Positions 49,546 through 60,030 are shown, numbered from the stretch's first letter. The stretch: DNA of 64,000 bases from [Pseudomonas] carboxydohydrogena (GCF_029030725.1 NZ_CP113162.1:310001-374000), one strand, 5' to 3'. Numbers and translations: made by a program. The notes: generated from the sequence alone by a model not told the origin.

Positions 49546-52377
49546 TTATGCCGTGCCCCGTGCGGCATCGGGATTGGCAAGAAGGTGCACCAGCGCCCGC
49601 TTGATCGCGGCCTGCCGTGTCGGCGCGGTGATCTGCGCGCCCATCAGGTCGGTGACATAGAACACGTCGCGGACCCGTTCGCCGAAGGTCGCGACATGCG
49701 CCGAGCCGATGTTGAGGCTGAGCTTCGAGATCGCGGTGGTGAGCTGATAGAGCAGGCCGGGCCGGTCGAGGCCCGTCACCTCGATCACGGTGTAGACATC
49801 CGACCACTGGTTGTTGATGACGACCTCCGGCTCGACCACGAACACTTTGGTTTTCGCGCGAGCCTGCGTGCGGCGCGCCATCACTTCCGGCAGGCGCACC
49901 TTGCCTTCCAGAACCTGCTCGATCATCTCGCCGATCCGCGAGGCGCGGCGGGCCTCGTCCTCGTTGCGGTCGTACTCGCGGGAGATCGCGATGGTGTCGA
50001 GTGCGAGACCATCGGTGGTGGTGTAGATCTGCGCATCGACGATGTTGGCGCCGTTGGCTGCGCAGGCGCCCGCGACGATCGACAGCAGCCACGGATGGTC
50101 CGGCGCGAGCAATGTCAGTTCGGTGACGGCGCGGCCTTCCTCGAAGCCGACTTCGATCGCGAGCTTCTTGCCGCTGGCGTCGGCGCTCTTGATGAAGCGC
50201 GCGTGATTGATCTTGCGCGGCAGATCGACCTTGAGCCAGTAGGCCGGATATTGCCGGCCGATATAGGCGTCGAGTTCGGCTTCCGGCCAGTCGCGCAGCG
50301 CGTTGCGGAATTCGTCATGCGCGACATCGACACGGCGTGCGCGATTGACTTCGGAGAAGCCGCCGGTCAGTGCGGGTTCGGTTTCGTAATAGAGCGTGCG
50401 CAGGAGCTGCGCCTTCCAGCCGTTCCACACGCCGGGGCCGACGCCGCGGATGTCGGCGGTGGTGAGGATGGTGAGGAGCTTCATCTGCTCGACCGATTGC
50501 ACCACGGCCGCGAAATTCTCGATTGTCTTGCGGTCCGACAGATCGCGCGATTGTGCGACCGTGGACATGGTGAGGTGCTCCTGAATGAGCCAGGCGATCA
50601 GTTCGGTCTCGGCGGCGTTGAAGCCGAAGCGCGGGCACAATCGCCGCGCGACCTTCGCGCCCGCGATGGAGTGATCTTCCGGCCGGCCCTTGGCGATGTC
50701 GTGCAGGAATACGGCCATGTAAAGCGCCGAGCGATGCTCGGGCCGGATTTTCTTGAACAGGTCGTTGGCGAGTGTGAACTCCTCGTGGGTCCCGGCCTCG
50801 ATCTCTTGCAGAATGCCGACGCAGCGGATCAGGTGCTCGTCCACCGTGTAGTGATGATACATGTTGAACTGCATCATCGACACGATCTTGCCGAAGGTGC
50901 GGATGAACTGGCCGAGCACACCGGTCTCGTTCATGCGCCGCAGCACCGTCTCCGCGTCCGGCGAAGTGAGGATTTCCATGAACAGGGCGTTGGCGTCTGG
51001 ATTGTCGCGGACCTGCGGCGTGATCAGGTTGAGCGAACGCGTCACCGCGCGCATCGCGTCGGGATGGAAATCGAGATTGTTCTTCTGCGCGAGGCGGAAG
51101 ATGCGGATCAGATTGACCGGGTCGTGCTTGAAGACGTTGGGAGCCGCGAGATTGATGCGGGCGTTGTCGACGATGAAGTCCTCGGTGCCCGCGATCTTGC
51201 CGCGACGCTTGTGCGGCCGCAGCCGCGCCATGACGCGGTTGAGCACCGGCGCGGGCTTGGCCTCCTGTTCCTCCAGCTTGGCGCACAGGATCGCGGTGAG
51301 GCCGCCGACCTGCCGCGCCACCATGAAGTAATGCTTCATGAAGCGCTCGACATCCTGCATGCCGGGATGTTCGGTGTAGCCGAGCCGTTGCGCGATCTCG
51401 CGCTGGATGTCGAACGACAGCCGCTCTTCCGCGCGGTTGGTCTGGAAGTGGATGTTGCAGCGGACCGACCAGAGGAAATCCTCGCAGCGGCGGAAGGTGC
51501 GATATTCGGCGGCGTCGAAAATGCCGCGCTTGACGAGTTCGCTGGCGTCGTGGACGCGATAGACGTATTTCGCGATCCAGAACAGCGTGTGCAGGTCGCG
51601 CAGGCCGCCCTTGCCGTCCTTGACGTTGGGTTCGACCAGATAGCGCGACTGTCCGGCGCGGGTGAGCCGCTCCTCGCGTTCGGCGAGCTTGGCGGCGACG
51701 AATTCGGACGCCGTGCCCTGCACCACGTCCTTGTCGAAGCGCGCCATCAACTCGTCGTAGAGATGCCGGTCACCGATCAGGTAGCGGCTCTCGAGAACCG
51801 CGGTGCGAATCGTCATGTCGGCGAGCGCCTGACGGATGCACTCGTTGACGGTGCGAGTGGCGTGGCCGACCTTCAGCCCCATGTCCCAGAGACAATAGAG
51901 GATGACTTCGGCGACCTGTTCGCCCCATGCGGTCTGCTTGTAGGGCAGCACGAACAACAGATCGATGTCGGATTCCGGTGCCATCAGGCCGCGCCCGTAA
52001 CCGCCGGTGGCGACGATCGCCATCCGTTCGGAATCGGATGGCGTCGGCGAGCGATAGAGATGCCTTGTTGCCGTCGTGTAGAGAATGCGAATGATGGCGT
52101 CGTGCAGCGCGCACAGCCGCTCGGCGGTGCGCCGGCCGTGCCGCTCGTTGAGCAGTTCCGCCTGCGCGACATCGCGGGCGCGCACCAGTTCGGCTTTCAG
52201 CAACTGGGCCATTGCCGAACGGAACGCGTCATCGTGCCCTTCGTGTTTTTCGGCGAGCGCATCGATCCGGTTCATCACCGTTGCGGAATCGAAGCCGAGC
52301 ACGGGCAGTTCGCTGCCGCGTTCGCGCGTGCTGTCGGACGGAGGGGTCTCAAGAGCGGAAGACGACGTGGGGGTCAT
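49546..52377 (-). CDS. glnD: PII uridylyltransferase/uridylyl-removing enzyme
   Basis: GlnD senses glutamine and adds or removes UMP on PII proteins, controlling nitrogen metabolism. The 943-residue product has an N-terminal nucleotidyltransferase domain (VATGGYGRGLMAPESDIDLLFVLP), a middle part with the HD hydrolase (AVFLHDIAKGRPEDHSIAGAKVA) and two C-terminal ACT domains (LTLLAPDHPWLLSIVAGACAANGANIVDAQIYTT and IEVTGLDRPGLLYQLTTAISKLSLNIGSAHVATFG). The ATG at 52377 is preferred; longer starts are possible to 52521. It is divergent from an ABC transporter operon. Confidence 0.96.
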   Translation of the reverse strand: MTPTSSSALETPPSDSTRERGSELPVLGFDSATVMNRIDALAEKHEGHDDAFRSAMAQLLKAELVRARDVAQAELLNERHGRRTAERLCALHDAIIRILYTTATRHLYRSPTPSDSERMAIVATGGYGRGLMAPESDIDLLFVLPYKQTAWGEQVAEVILYCLWDMGLKVGHATRTVNECIRQALADMTIRTAVLESRYLIGDRHLYDELMARFDKDVVQGTASEFVAAKLAEREERLTRAGQSRYLVEPNVKDGKGGLRDLHTLFWIAKYVYRVHDASELVKRGIFDAAEYRTFRRCEDFLWSVRCNIHFQTNRAEERLSFDIQREIAQRLGYTEHPGMQDVERFMKHYFMVARQVGGLTAILCAKLEEQEAKPAPVLNRVMARLRPHKRRGKIAGTEDFIVDNARINLAAPNVFKHDPVNLIRIFRLAQKNNLDFHPDAMRAVTRSLNLITPQVRDNPDANALFMEILTSPDAETVLRRMNETGVLGQFIRTFGKIVSMMQFNMYHHYTVDEHLIRCVGILQEIEAGTHEEFTLANDLFKKIRPEHRSALYMAVFLHDIAKGRPEDHSIAGAKVARRLCPRFGFNAAETELIAWLIQEHLTMSTVAQSRDLSDRKTIENFAAVVQSVEQMKLLTILTTADIRGVGPGVWNGWKAQLLRTLYYETEPALTGGFSEVNRARRVDVAHDEFRNALRDWPEAELDAYIGRQYPAYWLKVDLPRKINHARFIKSADASGKKLAIEVGFEEGRAVTELTLLAPDHPWLLSIVAGACAANGANIVDAQIYTTTDGLALDTIAISREYDRNEDEARRASRIGEMIEQVLEGKVRLPEVMARRTQARAKTKVFVVEPEVVINNQWSDVYTVIEVTGLDRPGLLYQLTTAISKLSLNIGSAHVATFGERVRDVFYVTDLMGAQITAPTRQAAIKRALVHLLANPDAARGTA

Positions 52378-52556
52378 GGGCGCTGGCTGCAAAATAATCG
52401 GACTGACGAAGCCTTCACGCGGGCAAGAACATTCTCTTGTCCGGGCAGGCTTCGAGGCAAACATTCTTCCAGTTGACTCTTGACGATAACGCCTTGAAGA
52501 ACAAGCGTAATCTTTAGTCACCCCGGCATTAAAATCTTGTCTGATCGGAGCTTCCC

Positions 52557-53531
52557 ATGACCCCTTTGTCCCGGCGCATCTTTACTCTTGGCGCCGCCAT
52601 CGCGCTGCTCGCGCCGGGCGCGGCCCTGGCTGCCGACAAGCCCACCCAGATCGCGATCGACTGGGCGACCTATAATCCGGTTTCGATCCTGCTGAAGAAG
52701 CAGGGCCTTCTGGAAAAGGAATTCGCCAAGGACGGGATCAAGATCGTCTGGGTGCAGACGCTCGGCTCCAACAAGGCGCTGGAGTTTTTGAATGCGGGCT
52801 CGATCGATTTCGGCTCGACGGCGGGATCGGCGGCGCTGGTCGCGCGCATCAACGGCAACCCGATCAAGTCGGTCTACACCTATTCGCGCCCTGAATGGAC
52901 CGCACTCGTCACCACCAAGGATTCCAAGGTCAACAGCGTCGCCGATCTGAAGGGCAAGCGCGTCGCGGTGACGCGCGGCACCGATCCGCACATCTTCCTG
53001 GTGCGCGCGCTGCTCGATGCCGGCCTGACCGAAAAGGACATCACGCCGGTGCTGCTCCAGCACCCGGACGGCAAGACCGCGCTGATCCGTGGCGATGTCG
53101 ATGCGTGGGCCGGTCTCGATCCGATGATGGCGCAGGCGGAGATCGAGGACGGCGCGCGGCTGTTCTATCGCAAGCCCGAGGCCAACACCTTCGGCATCCT
53201 CAATGTCCGCGAACAGTTTCTCAAGGAGCATCCGGATATCGTGAACCGCGTTCTCGCGGTCTATGAGGAAGCGCGCAAATATTCGCTCAACCACTATGAC
53301 GAGTTGAAGGCCGACTTCATCGCCGTCACCAGGCTGCCCGACGCCGTGGTGGACAAGCAGCTCAAGGAGCGCACGGATCTGACCTTCAGCAAGATCGGCG
53401 CGCCGCAGCGCGATGCGATCCTTCAGGCGGGCCTTGCGTTGCAGAAGGCCGGAGTCATCGCCGCCGATGTCGATGTGAAGAAGAATACCGACGCGCTGCT
53501 CGACGCGGACGTCCAGTTGCCATCGAACTAA
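52557..53531 (+). CDS. ABC transporter substrate-binding protein (sulfonate/nitrate/taurine type)
   Basis: A 324-residue periplasmic binding protein with an export signal (MTPLSRRIFTLGAAIALLAPGAALAAD), possibly Tat-like but also cleavable by Sec. IAIDWATYNPVSILLKKQGLLEKEFAKDGIKIVWVQTLGSNKALEFLNAGSIDFGSTAGSAAL matches the SsuA/NrtA/ThiY family, and LKGKRVAVTRGTDPHIFLVRALLDAGL the middle of the fold. The ligand could be an alkanesulfonate or another small anion. It is followed by a hairpin and the permease and ATPase genes. Divergent from glnD. Confidence 0.92.
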   Translation: MTPLSRRIFTLGAAIALLAPGAALAADKPTQIAIDWATYNPVSILLKKQGLLEKEFAKDGIKIVWVQTLGSNKALEFLNAGSIDFGSTAGSAALVARINGNPIKSVYTYSRPEWTALVTTKDSKVNSVADLKGKRVAVTRGTDPHIFLVRALLDAGLTEKDITPVLLQHPDGKTALIRGDVDAWAGLDPMMAQAEIEDGARLFYRKPEANTFGILNVREQFLKEHPDIVNRVLAVYEEARKYSLNHYDELKADFIAVTRLPDAVVDKQLKERTDLTFSKIGAPQRDAILQAGLALQKAGVIAADVDVKKNTDALLDADVQLPSN

Positions 53532-53539
53532 AACAGCAC

Positions 53540-53576
53540 CCCCGCCTGCCGTGCCCAGCGGGTATGGCAGGCGGGG
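53540..53576 (+). other. hairpin between binding-protein and permease genes
   Basis: An 11-bp stem CCCCGCCTGCC / GGCAGGCGGGG with a 15-base loop and no T-run. It lies nine bases after the binding-protein stop. Such hairpins can stabilise the upstream message so that binding protein is made in excess over the membrane parts. Confidence 0.8.
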
Positions 53577-53670
53577 CTCATTCCGCCGGGAATGGGATAC
53601 AGCCCCGGCCCTAAATGGACGATGCAGGCGCGCGCCGCCTTGCATTCCGGACCGATAAGCGATCTTTGCT

Positions 53671-54519
53671 ATGGTCATGACGCTCGATACCTCCACCACG
53701 CCTGCCACCGAAGCGGTTGCCGCGACGGCATCGCGCCGCGCGCCACGCTGGATCAAGCCCGCGCTCGGCCTGATCGTGCCGCTCGTGGTCGGGATCGGCT
53801 GGGAGATCGCGGTTGCGCGCGGCTGGTCGAACGGCCGGCTGGTGCCGCCGCCGAGCAAGATTTACGAGATGCTGGCGGAGCTTGCGAAGAGCGGCGAACT
53901 GGGCCGGCATGTGCTTGTCACGACGTGGCGTGTCGCCGCCGGTTTCGGGCTGGGTGTGGTGTCGGGCACCGTGCTCGGCGCGCTGTGCGGTTATTCGGCG
54001 CTGGCGCGGCGGCTGCTCGATCCGACCTTGCAGGCGCTGCGCGCGATCCCGTCGATCGCCTGGGTGCCGCTGTTCATTCTGTGGCTCGGCATTTTCGAGA
54101 TGTCGAAGGTCGCGCTGATCGCGATCGGCGTGTTCTTCCCGATCTATCTCGGCGTGATGGGCGCGGTGCTGAGCGTCGACCGCAAGATCGTCGAGGTCGG
54201 GCGCATCTTCCGTCTCTCCGGCCCGGCGATGATCCGGCGTATCCTGCTGCCCGCGGTGCTGCCTTCCTATGTCGTCTCGTTGCGGCAGGGCCTTGGCCTC
54301 GGCTGGATGTTCGTCGTCGCCGCCGAATTGATGGGCGCGTCGGAAGGGCTCGGTTATCTCCTGATCGACGGCCAGCAGCTCGGCAAGCCCGCTGAAATTC
54401 TGGCGGCGATCATCGTGTTCGCGCTGCTCGGCAAGACCACCGACTGGCTGGTCCAGCTCGCGTTCGCGCCATGGCTGCGCTGGCAGGATGCCTTCTCCGC
54501 GCAGACGGGAAAGGCGTAG
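53671..54519 (+). CDS. ABC transporter permease (SsuC/TauC-type)
   Basis: A 282-residue inner-membrane permease with about six helices. The cytosolic EAA-type loop is seen in EVGRIFRLSGPAMIRRILLPAVLPSYVVSLRQGLGLGWMFVVAAELMGAS, a hallmark of the sulfonate/nitrate/taurine permease family, and the N-terminal helix is ALGLIVPLVVGIGWEIAVARGW. ATG 53671 or 53677 may be used. The next gene starts two bases after its stop, so the transport operon is tightly linked. Confidence 0.93.
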   Translation: MVMTLDTSTTPATEAVAATASRRAPRWIKPALGLIVPLVVGIGWEIAVARGWSNGRLVPPPSKIYEMLAELAKSGELGRHVLVTTWRVAAGFGLGVVSGTVLGALCGYSALARRLLDPTLQALRAIPSIAWVPLFILWLGIFEMSKVALIAIGVFFPIYLGVMGAVLSVDRKIVEVGRIFRLSGPAMIRRILLPAVLPSYVVSLRQGLGLGWMFVVAAELMGASEGLGYLLIDGQQLGKPAEILAAIIVFALLGKTTDWLVQLAFAPWLRWQDAFSAQTGKA

Positions 54520-54521
54520 CC

Positions 54522-55304
54522 ATGCTCGTGCTCGATCGTGTCGGGAAAACCTATCCGAACGGCGTCAAGGCGCTGCAAGGCTTTTCCGCGCGCATCAAAA
54601 TTGGAGAAATTATCGCCGTGATCGGCGGCTCGGGCTGCGGCAAATCCACATTGCTGCGCGCCATCGCGGGACTCGATCCCGCGACGTCCGGCGCGATCAC
54701 GCTCGATGACGAGGCGATCAAGGCGCCGCACGAAAAGATCGGCATCATCTTTCAGGAGCCGCGGCTGCTGCCATGGCTGTCGGTCGCCGACAATGTCGCG
54801 TTCGGTCTCTCCGATGTCCCGCGCGCGCAACGGCGCGAGCGCGCGGCGTCGGCGCTCGCGCGCGTCGGACTGCTCGACAAGGCGACGGCATGGCCGCGAG
54901 AGCTTTCCGGCGGGCAGGCGCAGCGCGTGGCGATTGCACGCGCGCTGGTGCCGCGGCCTGAGGTGCTGTTGCTCGATGAGCCGTTCTCTGCGCTCGATGC
55001 TTTCACCCGCGCCGATTTGCAGGACCATCTGCTCGATCTGTGGGCGGACACACAGCCGACGCTTGTTCTCGTCATCCACGATGTCGATGAAGCCGTGGTG
55101 CTGGCGGATCGGATATTGGTGATGAAGCCCCGGCCGGGCCGTTTGTTCGAGGAAGTGCGCGTCGATCTGGCGCGGCCACGGGATCGTGCGGCGACGGCCT
55201 TCGAGGCGGTCAAGTTTCAGGTGCTGGAGGCGCTCGATCGTTCGCTTGATCGGGGCATGCGGCAGGTCATCGACAAGGCTCTCACTGCGGGCGAGGGAAT
55301 TTAG
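54522..55304 (+). CDS. ABC transporter ATP-binding protein (SsuB-type)
   Basis: A 260-residue ATPase. The Walker A motif is GGSGCGKSTLLRAIAG, the signature LSGGQAQRVAIARAL and Walker B VLLLDEPFSALD with the usual D-loop. VLDRVGKTYPNGVKALQGF is the start. The start at 54522, two bases after the permease stop, is the ATG in CATGCTCGTG. It completes the binding-protein/permease/ATPase set at 52557-55304. The C-terminal tail (LEALDRSLDRGMRQVIDKAL) is longer than in some SsuB proteins. Confidence 0.94.
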   Translation: MLVLDRVGKTYPNGVKALQGFSARIKIGEIIAVIGGSGCGKSTLLRAIAGLDPATSGAITLDDEAIKAPHEKIGIIFQEPRLLPWLSVADNVAFGLSDVPRAQRRERAASALARVGLLDKATAWPRELSGGQAQRVAIARALVPRPEVLLLDEPFSALDAFTRADLQDHLLDLWADTQPTLVLVIHDVDEAVVLADRILVMKPRPGRLFEEVRVDLARPRDRAATAFEAVKFQVLEALDRSLDRGMRQVIDKALTAGEGI

Positions 55305-55411
55305 CCGCTTACGCCGGTGTTATGAATCTGCGGCCTTGTGCCGAAGCTTCCCGCCACTATACGAAAACACGAAACCGGATGGCCGGTATGGCCATGACGA
55401 GGAGACACAAG

Positions 55412-55924
55412 ATGGATTCGACCGAACTTCGCGCCATGCAGGCGCCGATCAAGAGCCGTTACAAGGAAGATCCGAAGACGGCCCTGATTACCCTGAAGGC
55501 CAGGGGTTCGATCGACAATGACGGCATCGCTTGCAAGGTCGAGACGGGCCGCGCGCTCGCGGTGGCGGGCCTGCATCCGGCGACCGGCGGCTCGGGGCTG
55601 GAATTGTGCTCGGGCGACATGCTGCTGGAGGCGCTTGTCGCCTGCGCGGGCGTGACGCTGAAATCGGTGGCGACCGCGATCGACATTCCGCTGAAGTCCG
55701 GCCATGTCAGCGCCGAGGGCGATCTCGATTTTCGCGGCACGCTCGGCGTGGACAAGGAAGCGCCGGTGGGCTTCGCGGAAATCCGCCTGCGCTTCGATGT
55801 CGAGACCGATGCGCCGCAGGAAAAGCTCGACCAGTTGCTGAAGCTCACCGAGCGTTACTGTGTGGTCTACCAGACCATTAAGAACGGGCCGAAGGCCACG
55901 CACGTCTCGATCAACAGGGTGTAA
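55412..55924 (+). CDS. OsmC family protein
   Basis: A 170-residue OsmC/Ohr-fold protein. TALITLKARGSIDNDGIACKVETGRALAVAGLHPATGGSG is the N-terminal part. C-terminal halves read LELCSGDMLLEALVACAGVTLKSVATAIDIP with the first conserved cysteine in LVACAGVTLK and KLTERYCVVYQTIKNG with the second, the two redox cysteines of this family. It may reduce organic hydroperoxides. The ATG at 55412 has GAGGAG upstream; the ATG at 55322 is rejected as a long non-conserved leader. Convergent with mutS, four bases apart. Confidence 0.9.
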   Translation: MDSTELRAMQAPIKSRYKEDPKTALITLKARGSIDNDGIACKVETGRALAVAGLHPATGGSGLELCSGDMLLEALVACAGVTLKSVATAIDIPLKSGHVSAEGDLDFRGTLGVDKEAPVGFAEIRLRFDVETDAPQEKLDQLLKLTERYCVVYQTIKNGPKATHVSINRV

Positions 55925-55927
55925 GCA

Positions 55928-58663
55928 TCAGGCCTGGCTGGAAAGCTTCGCCTTCAGCGCGTAGAGCGCATCCAGCGCCTCGCGCGGGGTCAGTTCATCC
56001 GGCTGGATGGCGTTGAGCGCCTCGATCAGCGCGGTGGCCTCGGGCGAGTGAGCTTGCTCGCTGTCGCTCGTACGCGATGTGACCCCGAACAGCGGCAGGT
56101 CGTCGATGAGCGTTTGCGCGCCGGTGCCGCGATCCTGCGCCTCGAGTTTCGCCAGCACCGTCTTGGCGCGTGCGATCACCACTGGCGGCAGCCCTGCGAG
56201 CTTCGCGACCTGAATGCCGTAGGAGCGATCCGCCGCGCCCGGCAGCACCTCATGCAAAAACACCACGTCGCCGTGCCATTCCTTGACGCGCACTGTGGCG
56301 TTAAACAGGCGCGGCAGTTTGGCCGAGAGCGCGGTGAGTTCGTGGTAATGCGTCGCGAACAGCGCGCGGCATTTGTTGGCGTCGTGCAAATGTTCGATCG
56401 AGGCCCATGCGATGGAGAGGCCATCGAAGGTCGCGGTGCCGCGCCCGATTTCATCCAAAATCACCAGCGCGCGCTCACCCGCCTGATTGAGGATCGCCGC
56501 CGTCTCCACCATCTCGACCATGAAGGTCGAGCGCCCGCGTGCGAGATCGTCGGCGGCGCCGACGCGCGAGAACAGCCGGTCGATCACGCCGATCTTCGCG
56601 CGCCTGGCGGGCACGAAGCTGCCGATCTGGGCCAGGAGCGCGATCAGCGCGTTCTGGCGCAGGAAGGTGGATTTGCCCGCCATGTTCGGGCCGGTGAGAA
56701 TCCAGATCTGCCCGGAGGTCTGCGACGGTGCAGGCGAGAGATCGCAAGAGTTGGCGATGAAGGATTCGCCGTTACGCTTCAGCGCGCGCTCCACCACCGG
56801 GTGGCGTCCGCCTTCGATGTTGAACGCAAGCGAGCCGTCAACTTCGGGGCGGACGTAATTTTCATCCATCGCGAGCCGTGCCAGCGAGGTCGCGACATCG
56901 AGCACGGCGAAGGCATGGGCGGCCGCGCGCAGATCGTCGCCGATAGCGACGGTTTGTGCGACGAGTCGTTCAAAAATCTCAAGCTCAAGCCCCAGCGCAC
57001 GGTCGCCCGCATTGGCGATGCGGGCTTCGATCTCGCCAAGCTCAGACGTGGTGAAGCGTACCTGGCCCGCCAGCGTCTGGCGATGGATGAAAGTCGCGTT
57101 CAGCGGCGCTGACATCAGTTTCTCGCCGTGCTGCGCAGTGACTTCGACGAAATAGCCGAGCACGTTGTTGTGCCGGATTTTCAGCGCCTTGACACCGGTG
57201 TCTTCGGCGTAGCGTGCCTGCATCGAGGCGACGACGAGCCGCGAGGCGTCGCGCAACGAGCGGGTTTCGTCCAGCGTCGCATCGTAACGTTCGCGCACGA
57301 AGCCGCCATCGCGCTTCGATAAAGGCAACTGCTCGGCGAGCGCGCGGGTCAGTTCCTCGGCCAATGCGCGTGAGGGCTTGCGCAAAGCCTCGATGGCGGA
57401 AGCAATCTCCTGCGGCGGAGCTTCCATGCGCTGAAGCCGCGCGATGGCCGCATCGGCGGCGACGATGCCGTCGCGCAGTCCCGCGAGATCGCGTGGCCCG
57501 CCACGCCCGACAGAGAGCCGCGCCAACGCGCGCGACATATCGGGCGCCGCGCGCAGGATCGCGCGCAGATCTTCGGACGCCGCTGGATCGGCCACGAATG
57601 TCGCTACCGCATCGTGGCGTCGTGTAATGGCGGGAATGTCGGTCAGCGGCGTTGCGAGCCGTTGCGCAAGGAGCCGTGAGCCGGCCGCCGTCACTGTCAG
57701 ATCAATCGCATCAAGCAGCGAGCCGCGCCGTTCGCCCGCCAGCGTGCGGGTGAGTTCGAGATTGGCGCGCGTGGCGGGGTCGATGGCGAGTGTCGAGCCC
57801 GCAAGCTCGCGCGCGGGTGGCGACAACGGCGGATGCCTGCCGACCTGCGTGCGCTCGACATAGGTGACGGCGGCGGCCGCGGCGGTGGCTTCCAGCCGCG
57901 ACAGCGTGGCGAGGCCGTCCATGGTGGCGACGGCGAAATAGGCGCATAGCCGCTGCTCGGCGTTGGCGCTGTCGAACACGTCGCGGGTCAGCGGCGTCAC
58001 CGCGGTATGCTCTCGCAGGATCGGGCCGAGTGTTTCGTCGCCGAAGATGGCGTCCGGCACCACGATCTCGTTCGGGCTGACGCGCGCGAGCGTGGTCGAG
58101 AGTTCGCTTGCGCTGCATTCGGTGACGGTGAATTCCGAGGTCGAGATGTCGATCCAGGCAAGACCGAGGCGATCTTCGCCATTCGAGGCGCGGACGCGCG
58201 CGATCGCCATCAGGTAATTGTTGGCCTTGGCGTCGAGCAGGTTGTCTTCGGTCAGCGTGCCAGGCGTAACGAGACGCACCACGTCGCGGCGGACCACACT
58301 TTTCGAGCCGCGCTTCTTCGCCTCGGCCGGGTCTTCCATCTGTTCGCAGACGGCGACGCGGTGGCCGAGCGCGATCAGCCGGTGCAGATAATCGTCGGAG
58401 CGTTCCACCGGCACGCCGCACATCGGGATGTCTTCGCCCTGATGCCTGCCGCGTTTGGTGAGCATGATGCCGAGCGCGCGCGAGGCGGTCTCGGCATCCT
58501 CGAAGAACAGTTCGTAGAAATCGCCCATCCGGTAGAACAGCAAGAGGCCCGGATTGGCGGCCTTGATTTCGAGGTATTGCTCCATCATCGGCGTGACGCG
58601 CGCGGCCGCGTCTTTCGGCTCGGCGGGCGCGGTCGTTGCGGGAGCGGGGGCGTGCATCGTCAT
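55928..58663 (-). CDS. mutS: DNA mismatch repair protein MutS
   Basis: MutS recognises mismatches and small loops. The 911-residue protein starts with a 25-residue Ala/Pro-rich leader, then the mismatch-binding [32 protein letters not shown] with the Phe-x-Glu (FYELF). The ATPase has [16 protein letters not shown] (Walker A), then [22 protein letters not shown] (Walker B and D-loop) and [11 protein letters not shown]. The C-terminus has the short dimer/tetramer helix ([17 protein letters not shown]). The ATG at 58663 is one of two in the leader (the other is 58657). A patatin gene starts upstream on the same strand. Confidence 0.97.
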   Translation of the reverse strand: MTMHAPAPATTAPAEPKDAAARVTPMMEQYLEIKAANPGLLLFYRMGDFYELFFEDAETASRALGIMLTKRGRHQGEDIPMCGVPVERSDDYLHRLIALGHRVAVCEQMEDPAEAKKRGSKSVVRRDVVRLVTPGTLTEDNLLDAKANNYLMAIARVRASNGEDRLGLAWIDISTSEFTVTECSASELSTTLARVSPNEIVVPDAIFGDETLGPILREHTAVTPLTRDVFDSANAEQRLCAYFAVATMDGLATLSRLEATAAAAAVTYVERTQVGRHPPLSPPARELAGSTLAIDPATRANLELTRTLAGERRGSLLDAIDLTVTAAGSRLLAQRLATPLTDIPAITRRHDAVATFVADPAASEDLRAILRAAPDMSRALARLSVGRGGPRDLAGLRDGIVAADAAIARLQRMEAPPQEIASAIEALRKPSRALAEELTRALAEQLPLSKRDGGFVRERYDATLDETRSLRDASRLVVASMQARYAEDTGVKALKIRHNNVLGYFVEVTAQHGEKLMSAPLNATFIHRQTLAGQVRFTTSELGEIEARIANAGDRALGLELEIFERLVAQTVAIGDDLRAAAHAFAVLDVATSLARLAMDENYVRPEVDGSLAFNIEGGRHPVVERALKRNGESFIANSCDLSPAPSQTSGQIWILTGPNMAGKSTFLRQNALIALLAQIGSFVPARRAKIGVIDRLFSRVGAADDLARGRSTFMVEMVETAAILNQAGERALVILDEIGRGTATFDGLSIAWASIEHLHDANKCRALFATHYHELTALSAKLPRLFNATVRVKEWHGDVVFLHEVLPGAADRSYGIQVAKLAGLPPVVIARAKTVLAKLEAQDRGTGAQTLIDDLPLFGVTSRTSDSEQAHSPEATALIEALNAIQPDELTPREALDALYALKAKLSSQA

Positions 58664-58728
58664 GGTGTGCGCACGCTAGCAAAATTAGGAGTGGGCTTCA
58701 CACCCGAAACGGCCATGGAATCGGGGTT

Positions 58729-58749
58729 TTCCCCGCTTCGCGCGGGGAA
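58729..58749 (-). terminator. hairpin after the patatin gene
   Basis: Stem TTCCCCGC / GCGGGGAA with a five-base loop directly after the patatin stop on the minus strand, followed by AACCCC and not a good T-run. It may protect the message end or end it weakly. It is also 66 bases before the mutS start. Confidence 0.5.
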
Positions 58750-58750
58750 T

Positions 58751-59857
58751 TTACGCCCATTCCACGCCGGATTCGGCGGCGAGGTCGAGCGTGCCGCGTT
58801 CGCCGATATCGTCGAAATGGCTGTCGAGAAACACCGTGGCGGCGCGCACGCCCTCGTCGTGCAGCGATTCGAAGAAGTCGTAGTCGTTTTTCAGTTTGCT
58901 CAGGCCGTCAAAGCTCGACGCAAATGCGCCGAGGTCGATGCGGTGGATGTTCAGGCGGCGGTACTGATTGTGCTCCTTGCCGCGCGGCAGGCGCCCGTCA
59001 TCGATCAGCTGGTTGACGAAATCCATCGTGCGCAATTCGGAGATCAGCGCGGAGTTGAAGGTGATCTCGTTCAGCCGCTTGACGATCTCGGCGGAAGTTT
59101 TCGGCGTGGCCTCCTGCGACACCGGGTTGATCTGCACCACCAGCACGTCCTCGCTGTCGGTGGCTTGCAGGAAGGGGAAGATCACCGGGTTTCCCATGTA
59201 GCCGCCGTCCCAATAGGGCACGCCGTCGATCTCCACGGCACGAAACAGATACGGCAGCGCGGCGGAGGCCATCACCACATCGGCGTCGATGGAATTGCGG
59301 CAGAACACCTTGAGCCGTCCGGTATGGACGTTGGTGGCGGAGACATAGAGCGCGAGGTCGCTGGCGCGGATCGCGTCGAAATCGACGAAGCGTGAGATCA
59401 ATTCGCTCAACGGATTGATGTTGAGGGGATTGAAATCATACGGCGAGAAATAATGCGACATCGTCTCGAACCAATTCTGCATCGGCGAGGTCGAGAACGG
59501 AAAGATCGAGAACAGCCGGTCGGCGATCGCACGCTGCACCGGCGGCAGGTCGCCGCCGACGCTGGCCGCGCGCCAGAACTCGGCGAGGCGCTTGCGCGCT
59601 TCCTCCGGACCGCCGCGCGCGAGGCCATCGGCGACCATCACCGCGTTGACCGCCCCGGCCGAGGCGCCGGACAGGCCGGTGATCTCCAGCCGCCCGTCGG
59701 CGAGCAGATGGTCGAGCACGCCCCAGGTGAAGGCCCCATGCGCGCCGCCGCCCTGCAAGGCCAGGTTGATCTTCTTGGCGCTGGCCGGCGCTTTCCGGTT
59801 GCCAGTCATGGCCCAGGGAGCGAGGCTGTCGAGGTAGGATTTCAGGTTTGCCGCCAT
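58751..59857 (-). CDS. patatin-like phospholipase
   Basis: A 368-residue patatin-fold lipase/acyl hydrolase. The oxyanion motif is LQGGGAHGAFTWGVLD, the nucleophile serine is in GLSGASAGAVNAVM, and the catalytic aspartate in PYWDGGYMGNP (DGG), so the Ser-Asp dyad is intact. KINLALQGGGAHG is the usual start after a short basic N-terminus. There is no signal peptide, so it probably acts on membrane lipids from inside. The C-terminal part (LDSHFDDIGERGTLDLAAESGVEWA) is characteristic of the bacterial branch. Divergent from the Zur-like gene, and upstream of mutS. Confidence 0.93.
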   Translation of the reverse strand: MAANLKSYLDSLAPWAMTGNRKAPASAKKINLALQGGGAHGAFTWGVLDHLLADGRLEITGLSGASAGAVNAVMVADGLARGGPEEARKRLAEFWRAASVGGDLPPVQRAIADRLFSIFPFSTSPMQNWFETMSHYFSPYDFNPLNINPLSELISRFVDFDAIRASDLALYVSATNVHTGRLKVFCRNSIDADVVMASAALPYLFRAVEIDGVPYWDGGYMGNPVIFPFLQATDSEDVLVVQINPVSQEATPKTSAEIVKRLNEITFNSALISELRTMDFVNQLIDDGRLPRGKEHNQYRRLNIHRIDLGAFASSFDGLSKLKNDYDFFESLHDEGVRAATVFLDSHFDDIGERGTLDLAAESGVEWA

Positions 59858-60030
59858 GGGCCTGCTTTCTGTGATCCCAGCGCTTATTATATGATCCGCA
59901 TGTCACCGTGATGGTGCGGCCACCGACAAAAGCTAGGCCAGTTATGTTGCAATGCAATAGCAGCAATGTGAATCCTGCCTCTCACCAATGCCTGGATTAC
60001 ATAAGCTATTGATATTGAATGTTATATTGC

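Noticed and set aside
49585-52476. Long open frame antisense to glnD (963 codons)
   Set aside because: It mirrors the glnD codon pattern and contains no family motif; such shadows are common at this GC content.
52378-52556. Sigma-70 promoter pair between glnD and the ABC operon
   Set aside because: TTGACG at 52480 and TAATCT at 52508 are 22 bases apart, too far for a normal spacer.
58007-59395. Plus-strand frame spanning the end of the patatin gene and mutS
   Set aside because: It crosses two well-supported minus-strand genes and shows no recognised motif.
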